Source: Bacteroidales bacterium (GTDB taxonomy: Bacteria; Bacteroidota; Bacteroidia; Bacteroidales; UBA7960). From it: 6,137 nt of DNA. The position numbers and the translations under genes were made by a program. Below the pieces are notes generated by a model. The model was not told where the DNA came from, did no database searches, and saw only the letters and a list, made by a program, of their open reading frames with translations. Positions within the stretch are counted from its first letter, which is position 1; each line of letters starts with the position of its first letter. Shown here piece by piece: positions 1-6,137 of this stretch. The stretch lies in the NCBI GenBank assembly GCA_003553005.1, contig PUPG01000020.1, positions 1 to 6,137 on the forward strand. The letters run 5' to 3'.

Positions 1-120
1 AACCCCTTTCAGGGTTTCCGGGTGCCGCATCCTGATGTCTTTGGTAAGATGGTCAATCAGTCCAAACTCCCCCAGGGAAGCAATGTCCGTCAATGCTTTT
101 TGTTTCTTTTCGTCAGCCAT
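1..120 (-). CDS. thiL: Thiamine-monophosphate kinase, N-terminal fragment (cut by window edge)
   Basis: ThiL phosphorylates thiamine monophosphate to thiamine diphosphate with ATP, the last step of cofactor synthesis, in the cytoplasm. Only the first 40 codons are present. The start is the ATG whose complement is at 118-120 (protein begins MADEKKQKAL). The recognisable part is the stretch SLGEFGLIDHLT at residues 15-26, the N-terminal signature of Bacteroidota ThiL. It is followed by a charged helix and ends at LKGV, just before the GDDAA metal/nucleotide-binding motif expected next, outside the window. No TAnnTTTG promoter element is evident in the first 60 bases upstream, and the next gene on this strand ends 323 bases away across a repeat array. 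The call rests on a short segment but the signature is distinctive; AIR-synthase relatives such as SelD or PurM do not share it. Confidence 0.85.
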   Translation of the reverse strand, partial: MADEKKQKALTDIASLGEFGLIDHLTKDIRMRHPETLKGV

Positions 121-181
121 ATTACGTGCTTATTGAATTCACTCTAAACCATCATTTTTCTTGACCCTGCCTTTGACCCGC

Positions 182-230
182 AACCCATCCTCAACCTCAA
201 CCTTAACCTTAATCTTAGCCTTACCTCAAA
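182..230. repeat. Degenerate 6-bp tract (CCTCAA/CCTTAA variants)
   Basis: The plus strand reads as imperfect copies of a six-base unit, alternating CCTCAA, CCTTAA, TCTTAG and CCTTAC, directly before the regular 25-bp array. It looks like decayed or slipped repeat sequence sharing the TTAACC core of the main array. It ends in CCTCAAACC (224-232), a nonamer that recurs at 421-429 and 442-450. Confidence 0.6.
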
Positions 231-380
231 CCCCTTAACCCAGTAACCCTTTTAACCCCTTAACCCTGTAACCCTTTTAACCCCTTAACCCTATAACCCT
301 TTTAACCCCTTAACCCTGTAACCCTTTTAACCCCTTAACCCTTTTAACCCCTTAACCCTGTAACCCTTTTAACCCCTTAA
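231..380. repeat. Tandem array of a 25-bp telomere-like unit
   Basis: The unit on the plus strand is CCCCTTAACCC, a variable dinucleotide, then TAACCCTTTTAA. Full 25-base copies lie at 231-255, 256-280, 281-305, 306-330 and 348-372. The copy at 331-347 is 17 bases, lacking eight central bases, and 373-380 is a partial copy. The full copies differ only in the dinucleotide after CCC (AG, TG, TA, TG, TG). The minus strand has three G-runs of 3-4 per unit separated by 4-6 base A/T-rich loops, so the array meets the usual sequence pattern for G-quadruplexes. The near-identity of copies suggests recent expansion or homogenisation. No function can be assigned from sequence alone. Confidence 0.95.
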
Positions 381-412
381 CACGCCAAAACACACAAAAC
401 CCCACCAGCACC

Positions 413-452
413 TCAGGCAACCTCAAACCCCAAACTTCAAACCTCAAACCCT
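413..452. repeat. Degenerate CCTCAAACC repeats abutting the DAHP synthase stop codon
   Basis: On the minus strand this reads as successive variants of GGTTTGAGG, GTTTGAAG and GTTTGGGG. Exact nonamers CCTCAAACC (plus strand) lie at 421-429 and 442-450, matching one at 224-232 on the far side of the main array. The TGA stop of the adjacent gene (444-446) lies inside the last copy, so the final codons are part of the repeat. Confidence 0.6.
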
Positions 453-1526
453 TTCCTGCACGCCCACACTCTCCTCGTGCAACAACCTAATGAAACGCTC
501 CACAAAACCCGGGTCGAGGCCCAGTTCGAGCGCCCGGTTGCGGCGATCCCGGAACAAGTCCTTCTGCCGCTGTGGCTGGATGATCGCTTCACCCAGCTTC
601 TTTTTCACCATTCCAGCCTGCCTGGAGAGTCTCAGCCTTTGGGCCAGGATTTCCAGCAGGTACTGATCCTGCTCATCAATTTGTTTCCTCAGGCTGGCCA
701 GTTGTTCAGCATCCGGATCGCCGGCAACGGTTTTTTCAGGAAGACCCTCCAGCAAGGATTTGAGCCTGGCTGGCGTGATCTGCTGCAAGGGATCGGTAAG
801 CGCTTCGGCCGGGTTACAATGCGTCTCGATCATCAGGCCCTGCATCTGCAAGGCCAGGGCTTTTTCGGCCACCTCAGACAGCCAGCGAACATCCCCTGCG
901 ATGTGGCTGGGATCGCAGATCACAGGCAGGTGCCGCATCTTCTGCTGCAGGGCCACCGGGATGTCCCACAGCGGGTCATTTCGGTAAAGCGAGGTACGTC
1001 CTGTTTGAAATCCCCGGTGCACGGCCACAATCTTCCGCGTACCCGCTTGCAGTATCCTTTCAATGGCCCCAATCCAGAGGCGAAGATCCGGACAGACCGG
1101 GTTCTTGATCAGCACCGGCATTTCGGTGCCCGAGATCACCTGGGCGATTTCCTGGACCATAAAGGGATTTACGGTGGTGCGTGCGCCGAGCCAGAGCATA
1201 TCAACCCCGTGTTTCAGGCACAGTTCGGCGTGGCTGGGCCGGGCCACTTCCACGGCCACGGGAAGGCCGGTTTCCTCCTGGATTTCACGCAGCCACGGCA
1301 GGGCCTCAGCACCACGACCTTCGAAGCGACCGGGCCGGGAGCGTGGCTTCCAGACCCCGGCGCGCAACACCGAAACCGTGCCGGTGTCAGCCAGCTGTTT
1401 TGCCGTGGTGACAAGCTGTTTCCGGCTTTCCACACTGCAGGGTCCGGCCACGATCAGCAAGCCTCTATGCAATGGCAGCCACTCGGCGAGGGGCACAATA
1501 TGATCACCGGTTATCGCTGAAGCCAT
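444..1526 (-). CDS. aroF: Bifunctional 3-deoxy-7-phosphoheptulonate (DAHP) synthase / chorismate mutase
   Basis: This 360-residue cytoplasmic enzyme should condense phosphoenolpyruvate with erythrose 4-phosphate to DAHP, the first shikimate step, and convert chorismate to prephenate, the branch to Phe and Tyr. Residues about 20-262 are a type I-beta (KDO8P-synthase-like) barrel. They show AGPCSVES (27-34), KPR (60-62), IKNP (140-143), DPSH (205-208) and IETH (233-236). By spacing against characterised type I-beta enzymes the metal ligands are Cys30, His208, Glu234 and Asp245. Residues about 273-360 form an AroQ-type helical mutase with Arg280, Arg297, Lys308, Arg320 and Gln357 at the expected positions. 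The domain order is a known Bacteroidota fusion in which the mutase domain can mediate prephenate feedback; regulation here is inferred. The start at 1526 lies 18 bases below a good -7 element. It is divergent from cysH with no other aromatic-pathway gene in view. Confidence 0.95.
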   Translation of the reverse strand: MASAITGDHIVPLAEWLPLHRGLLIVAGPCSVESRKQLVTTAKQLADTGTVSVLRAGVWKPRSRPGRFEGRGAEALPWLREIQEETGLPVAVEVARPSHAELCLKHGVDMLWLGARTTVNPFMVQEIAQVISGTEMPVLIKNPVCPDLRLWIGAIERILQAGTRKIVAVHRGFQTGRTSLYRNDPLWDIPVALQQKMRHLPVICDPSHIAGDVRWLSEVAEKALALQMQGLMIETHCNPAEALTDPLQQITPARLKSLLEGLPEKTVAGDPDAEQLASLRKQIDEQDQYLLEILAQRLRLSRQAGMVKKKLGEAIIQPQRQKDLFRDRRNRALELGLDPGFVERFIRLLHEESVGVQERV

Positions 1527-1544
1527 GAGCTAATGCCTTTTTCG

Positions 1545-1552
1545 CAAAGATA
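1545..1552 (-). promoter_or_regulatory. -7 promoter element (TATCTTTG) of the DAHP synthase gene
   Basis: TATCTTTG on the minus strand is an exact match to the Bacteroidota -7 consensus TAnnTTTG and sits 18 bases before the ATG at 1526. The expected -33 TTG is not well placed: the nearest one upstream is 14 bases away, short of the usual 17-23. The element is followed by CGAAAAA, as at the recJ promoter. Confidence 0.6.
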
Positions 1553-1605
1553 GCAAAAATGCACGGCAACGGGTGTGCAGCCGGAGATGGTTGCCAGATT
1601 TTCAC

Positions 1606-1613
1606 TACATTTG
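1606..1613 (+). promoter_or_regulatory. -7 promoter element (TACATTTG) of cysH
   Basis: TACATTTG on the plus strand matches TAnnTTTG exactly and lies 17 bases before the ATG at 1631, mirroring the spacing at the divergent DAHP synthase gene. A TTG at 1591-1593 is only 12 bases upstream, so the -33 element is weak. The element lies inside the longer open frame beginning at 1559, which argues against that upstream start. Confidence 0.55.
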
Positions 1614-1630
1614 CTTGTGTGGTTAATGGG

Positions 1631-2299
1631 ATGATTATGCACATAGCGCGCATCAGGGAAAAGATCAACGGCTACCAGGCATCGGGGAAGAAGTTATTTG
1701 CCACCAGCAGCTTCCAGACCCGGAGTGTGGTGTTGTTGCACGTGTTGAGTCGCGTCGACAAACACATTCCCATTTATTTCATCAACACCGGCTTTCATTT
1801 TGCCGAGACCATCCAATACAAGGACGATGTGGCCGACCTGCTCGACCTGCGGGTGATCAACCTGCTTCCGCACGTGCCCAAAAGCATGCAGACCAATGCC
1901 CAGGGCAACCTGATGTTCACCTATGACCCCGACTATTGCTGCTACCTCAATAAGGTCCAACCCGTGGAAGCTTTGTTTGCGCAGTATGATGTCTGGATCA
2001 ACGGCATCCGTGCCGATCAGAACAGTTACAGACAGCAGCTCCGGGAGGAAGAGACCGCGCGGCAGGACACGATCCGTTACCATCCGCTGCTCAGCTGGAC
2101 CACCGAAGAGGTGGAGGCCTACATCGAACACCACGGACTGCCCATTCACCCGCTGGAAGCCAGGGGCTACAAAAGCATTGGCTGCGAACCCTGCACGAGG
2201 CCAGCCAACGGCGGAGAGGACGAGCGGGAGGCACGGTGGCACGGAATGAAAAAGACGGAGTGCGGGCTCCATCTGCATAAATCAGGAAACACCACATAA
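1631..2299 (+). CDS. cysH: APS/PAPS reductase (CysH family, iron-sulfur type)
   Basis: A cytoplasmic 222-residue enzyme that reduces activated sulfate (adenylyl sulfate, APS) to sulfite with electrons from thioredoxin in assimilatory sulfate reduction. Visible motifs are a PP-loop-like SSFQTRS (26-32), INTGFHFAET (51-60), the paired cysteines Cys103-Cys104 in DYCCYLNKV, and IRADQ (126-130). The GCEPC motif follows with Cys185 and Cys188, then the catalytic Cys211 in ECGLH (210-214). The CC/CxxC set predicts a [4Fe-4S] cluster and hence preference for APS over PAPS, by family knowledge. The frame is open from 1559, but the first 24 codons are unlike the family and span the putative promoter, so I use 1631; Met at 1637 is equally possible. 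No cysD, cysN or sulfite reductase gene is nearby. The next gene starts 38 bases downstream and may be cotranscribed. Confidence 0.92.
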   Translation: MIMHIARIREKINGYQASGKKLFATSSFQTRSVVLLHVLSRVDKHIPIYFINTGFHFAETIQYKDDVADLLDLRVINLLPHVPKSMQTNAQGNLMFTYDPDYCCYLNKVQPVEALFAQYDVWINGIRADQNSYRQQLREEETARQDTIRYHPLLSWTTEEVEAYIEHHGLPIHPLEARGYKSIGCEPCTRPANGGEDEREARWHGMKKTECGLHLHKSGNTT

Positions 2300-2337
2300 C
2301 CAGCCAGTTAAAAAAACATATCCACAAGAGAAACCCC

Positions 2338-2970
2338 ATGGCCAAAAAGAAGTATTACACAGTATGGCGAGGCAATGAGACAGGCGTTTTTGATAGCTGG
2401 AAAGCCTGTCAGAAGGCCATATCGGGCTACGGGGGCGCCATTTTCAAGTCTTTTCCCTCCGAAGAGCTGGCCTGGCAGGCCTATGCGGGCAATTATGCCG
2501 ATTACATTGGCAAGGACAAGCACGTCAGCCGGCTTTCTCCCGCGGAGTTGAAGGCCATTGGCAAACCCCTGATGGACAGCATTTCGGTGGATGCGGCCTG
2601 CAATGGCAAGACCGGCGAGATGGAATACCAGGGCGTGGAAACCAAGAGCAAGGCCCGACTCTTCCATATGGGGCCCCTGGCCGGGGGATCCAACAACATC
2701 GGGGAATTCCTGGCCATCGTGCACGCGCTGGCCTGGTGCAGGAAGCACGACTTTCACCGGCCCATCTACACCGATTCGAATACGGCCATCAGCTGGATAC
2801 GCAACAAGAAGGCCCGCACCAAGGTGGAGCCGCGGGAAGAGAACCGGGAGATCTTCAACCTGATCCGCCGGGCGGAATACTGGCTGCAGCACAACACCTG
2901 GGACACCCCCATCCTGAAATGGCACACGGAGGCCTGGGGAGAGATCCCCGCGGACTTCGGCCGGAAGTAG
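2338..2970 (+). CDS. rnhA: Ribonuclease H (RNase HI family) with N-terminal viroplasmin domain
   Basis: This 210-residue protein should cleave the RNA strand of RNA-DNA hybrids, such as primers and R-loops. Residues about 5-50 (YYTVWRGNETGVFDSW, then the Gly-rich turn GYGGAIFKSF) match the caulimovirus viroplasmin/RNase H1 hybrid-binding domain. A linker of about 30 residues leads to the type I RNase H fold. Catalytic residues are Asp85 (SVDAAC), Glu123 (NNIGEF), Asp146 (YTDS) and Asp206 (PADFG). His196 lies ten residues before Asp206, the same spacing as His124/Asp134 in E. coli RNase HI. The domain differs from the E. coli protein in its loops and belongs to a version common in Bacteroidota. 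The ATG at 2338 has an A-rich upstream stretch and begins right at the domain. It follows cysH by 38 bases with no clear promoter between, and converges on recJ. Confidence 0.92.
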   Translation: MAKKKYYTVWRGNETGVFDSWKACQKAISGYGGAIFKSFPSEELAWQAYAGNYADYIGKDKHVSRLSPAELKAIGKPLMDSISVDAACNGKTGEMEYQGVETKSKARLFHMGPLAGGSNNIGEFLAIVHALAWCRKHDFHRPIYTDSNTAISWIRNKKARTKVEPREENREIFNLIRRAEYWLQHNTWDTPILKWHTEAWGEIPADFGRK

Positions 2971-3000
2971 TTTGGCCATTAAGCCCCTGAACACAAGGGC

Positions 3001-4749
3001 CTACACATTGAACTTGATGTCTTTCACGTTGAGTTGCAGGTTCACGCGGCCATTCCATTCGTTTTCTTCGATCTGGTAAGCCAGGTCAAAAGACTTGCAG
3101 GCCCGCACGTTCTTGAGCTGATGGCCTTGCTGAAAGGCGATGGCCGGCAGGTCCACGTTGCTCAGTCCGGGCTGGGAAACCCGGAACTTCAGGTGCTTGT
3201 TGCCGACCACACGCACGTTGCCCTGGCTCACGCAGTTTCGCGACACGAAGATGGGGTTGGGATTGCCCGGTCCGAAGGGCGCAAACTGCTTCAGGATCCG
3301 GAAAAAGCGGCCGGCGATGTTGCCGATGGCCAATTCGGCGTGGACTTCAATCTGCGGGACCAGCATCTCGTCGGTGATGGTATCGTGGACCACCTGCATG
3401 AAGCGCTCCTTGAAGGCATCGAGGTTCTCCGGCCGGAGACTCAGTCCGGCCGCATACTTATGTCCACCAAAATGCTCCAGCAAGTCGCTGCAGGCGTCGA
3501 TCGCATTGTACACGTCGAAGTCCTTGACGGATCGGGCTGATCCGGTGACCAGGCCATTGGACTCGGTAAAGATGATGGTGGGGCGGTAATACGACTCGAT
3601 CAGGCGCGATGCCACGATCCCGATGACGCCTTTGTGCCAGCCCGGGTCAAAGAGCAGGGTAGCCTTGCTCTCCTTCAGCTCCGGGGAGGTGGCAATCATC
3701 TGCATCGCCTGCTTGGTGATGTCCGTATCCAGGCTACGCCGCTCCGTATTGTTGTCGTTGATTTCGATGCTCAGCTCGTGGGTGTCGCCCATCTTCTTGC
3801 AAACCAGCAGGTCAACCGCCTTCTTCCCTTTTTCGATGCGGCCCGCGGCATTGATCTTCGGCCCGATCATAAACATCAGGTCGCTGACGCTAAGCTCTTT
3901 GGTAAAGGCCGATACCTTGTCGGGCTTGGCCTTTCTGAACACATTGCTGTAGAAGAGGATGGACTCGAAGCCCGCCCTCGGGTTGAAGTTCAGCCGCTGC
4001 AGGCCGTAATAAGCCAGCACACGGTTTTCCCCGGTGATGGGCACCACGTCGGCCGCAATGCTGACCACCACGAGGTCCAGGAACTTATCGAGGCCCTCGA
4101 AGGGCAGGCGTCTTTTCTGATAGAAAGCCTGTGCCAGCTTGAATCCGAGTCCACAGCCGGAAAGCTCCCTATAGGGATAGGGACAATCGGGTTGTTTGGG
4201 ATCTACCACGGCCATTGCCGTCAGGGGCACATCATCCGGACGATGATGGTCGACCACGATGAAGTCGATGCCCCGGTCGGTGGCATATTTGATCTGTTTC
4301 TGGGCCTTGATCCCACAGTCGAGCGAGATGATGAGTTTTACGCCTGTTTCGAGGGCATAGTCAATGCTCTCGAACGACACGCCATAACCCTCCTTGTATC
4401 TGTCCGGGATGTAATAATCGATGTTGGAATGAAAATCCTTGAGAAAATCGTAGACCAGTGCGACGGCTGTGGTGCCATCCACATCGTAGTCGCCATAAAT
4501 CAGGACGCGCTCACCCTTTTCCAGTGCCTCTTCTATCCGCTCAATGGCCACATCCATATCCTTAAGCAGGAAAGGGTCATGCAGGTTATCCAGTGACGGT
4601 CGAAAGAAGTCACGTGCTTCAGCATATGTGGAGATTCCCCTTTGTGCCAGCAGGCGGGCAAGGATGCGGTCTATCTTCAGGGTGGTGGCGAGCTTCTCAA
4701 CTATTTCCTCATTGTCTTCATGATGGAGCACCCACCTTTTTCTTAGCAT
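3001..4749 (-). CDS. recJ: Single-stranded-DNA-specific exonuclease RecJ
   Basis: RecJ degrades single-stranded DNA 5' to 3' in recombinational repair, mismatch repair and processing of stalled forks. The 582-residue protein has the DHH phosphoesterase motifs in order: GDYDVDG (86-92), SLDCG (142-146), VDHH (166-169) and SIAADVVP (230-237), whose aspartates and histidines bind two metal ions. GPKINAAGR (296-304) follows, then the DHHA1 part with WHKGVIGIVASRL (371-383) and GGHKYAAG (428-435). An OB-fold region contains FAPFGPGNPNP (489-499). Length is normal for the family. The frame extends to 4794, but I choose the ATG at 4749: MLRKRWV begins the conserved N-terminus, and the extra 15 codons cover a promoter and overlap atpC. 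It lies 41 bases after atpC on the same strand and faces the RNase H gene, with 30 bases between stop codons. Confidence 0.96.
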   Translation of the reverse strand: MLRKRWVLHHEDNEEIVEKLATTLKIDRILARLLAQRGISTYAEARDFFRPSLDNLHDPFLLKDMDVAIERIEEALEKGERVLIYGDYDVDGTTAVALVYDFLKDFHSNIDYYIPDRYKEGYGVSFESIDYALETGVKLIISLDCGIKAQKQIKYATDRGIDFIVVDHHRPDDVPLTAMAVVDPKQPDCPYPYRELSGCGLGFKLAQAFYQKRRLPFEGLDKFLDLVVVSIAADVVPITGENRVLAYYGLQRLNFNPRAGFESILFYSNVFRKAKPDKVSAFTKELSVSDLMFMIGPKINAAGRIEKGKKAVDLLVCKKMGDTHELSIEINDNNTERRSLDTDITKQAMQMIATSPELKESKATLLFDPGWHKGVIGIVASRLIESYYRPTIIFTESNGLVTGSARSVKDFDVYNAIDACSDLLEHFGGHKYAAGLSLRPENLDAFKERFMQVVHDTITDEMLVPQIEVHAELAIGNIAGRFFRILKQFAPFGPGNPNPIFVSRNCVSQGNVRVVGNKHLKFRVSQPGLSNVDLPAIAFQQGHQLKNVRACKSFDLAYQIEENEWNGRVNLQLNVKDIKFNV

Positions 4750-4761
4750 TTGTTTTTTTCG

Positions 4762-4790
4762 TAAAGATACGAAAAAAGAGTTTTCCGCTG

Positions 4791-4794
<4 letters not shown>
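4762..4794 (-). promoter_or_regulatory. Putative recJ promoter with overlapping inverted repeat
   Basis: On the minus strand a TTG (4792-4794) is followed after 22 bases by TATCTTTA (4762-4769), a one-mismatch version of TAnnTTTG, within the 17-23 base spacing known for this phylum. The -7 element ends 12 bases before the ATG at 4749. The TTG overlaps the atpC stop codon. A perfect inverted repeat with 10-base arms (4754-4763 and 4768-4777, loop 4764-4767) covers the -7 element. Being AT-rich with no trailing U-run on the minus-strand transcript, it is not a classical terminator. Confidence 0.5.

Positions 4795-6137
<1,343 letters not shown>

Larger units (their letters stand above)
121..443. 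other. Repeat-rich intergenic region between thiL and the DAHP synthase gene
   Basis: This 323-base stretch has no credible open reading frame. From left to right it holds an unremarkable AT-richer thiL upstream region (121-180), a degenerate CCTTAA/CCTCAA tract (about 182-230), the regular 25-bp array (231-380), a C/A-rich tract without clear structure (381-412), and a degenerate CCTCAAACC tract running into the stop codon of the upstream gene. Both flanking genes are on the minus strand, so a read-through transcript would contain the G-rich form. I see no stem-loop with a U-tract that could be an intrinsic terminator and no recognisable riboswitch. Confidence 0.8.

Noticed and set aside
121..230. 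Thiamine pyrophosphate riboswitch upstream of thiL
   Set aside because: None of the conserved THI-box elements (CTGAGA, ACCTGA-type strings) are seen on the minus strand in this stretch.
231..380. CRISPR array
   Set aside because: The 25-base units are contiguous with no unique spacers, and no cas gene is present.
231..380. Eukaryotic telomere or chromosome end
   Set aside because: The unit resembles telomeric TTAGGG-type DNA but is a 25-base compound repeat, internal, and flanked by clear bacterial genes.
477..1520. Long plus-strand open frame of 347 codons
   Set aside because: It is antisense to the DAHP synthase/mutase gene, has no recognisable domain, and is explained by GC-rich codon usage of the real gene.
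1694..2278. Minus-strand open frame of 194 codons
   Set aside because: It is antisense to cysH, which has all expected catalytic and Fe-S residues.
2308..2994. Minus-strand open frame of 228 codons
   Set aside because: It is the antisense shadow of the RNase H gene, with low-complexity, domain-free sequence.
2983..3000. Bidirectional terminator between the RNase H gene and recJ
   Set aside because: GCCC/GGGC can pair over only four bases plus a mismatch, and there is no T-run on either side.
3634..4596. Long plus-strand open frame of 320 codons
   Set aside because: It lies antisense to recJ, whose DHH motifs are complete, and shows no family features of its own.

Overview
The window comes from a member of the Bacteroidota, probably a Bacteroidales/Marinilabiliales-like bacterium or an uncultured relative with fairly GC-rich coding DNA. 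Four signs point there. The ATP synthase beta subunit carries a roughly 27-residue insertion typical of the phylum. A DAHP synthase is fused to a C-terminal chorismate mutase. CysH has the Bacteroidota-type 'SSFQT' PP-loop. Promoters fit the phylum's -7 consensus TAnnTTTG, and starts lack strong Shine-Dalgarno sequences.

Layout, left to right. Positions 1-120 (minus) hold the first 40 codons of thiL (thiamine-monophosphate kinase), cut by the window edge. Positions 121-443 are non-coding and contain a tandem array of a 25-bp telomere-like unit (C-rich on plus, G-rich on minus) flanked by more degenerate repeats of the same flavour. Positions 444-1526 (minus) encode the DAHP synthase/chorismate mutase fusion. 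A short divergent promoter region (1527-1630) separates it from cysH (1631-2299, plus), an iron-sulfur APS reductase. An RNase H with an N-terminal viroplasmin domain follows (2338-2970, plus). It converges on recJ (3001-4749, minus), which lies downstream of atpC (4791-5057) and atpD (5020 to beyond the right edge), both minus.

Working together: atpD-atpC form the usual two-gene F1 unit (beta and epsilon). No other ATP synthase gene follows, so the remaining subunits must lie upstream or elsewhere. recJ probably has its own promoter but could also be read through from atpDC. RecJ and RNase H meet tail to tail, and both process nucleic acids in replication and repair. The DAHP synthase/mutase performs the entry step of the shikimate pathway and the branch step to Phe/Tyr, and CysH serves sulfate assimilation. 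All of these are ordinary metabolism or housekeeping.

I found no mobile element, defence system, CRISPR array or RNA gene. The most unusual element is the G-rich 25-bp repeat array between thiL and the DAHP synthase gene. It has 18 G-runs of three or more on the strand that is sense for both flanking genes, and related repeat sequence reaches the DAHP synthase stop codon. Start-site evidence also argues for shorter N-termini of cysH and recJ than the longest open frames.
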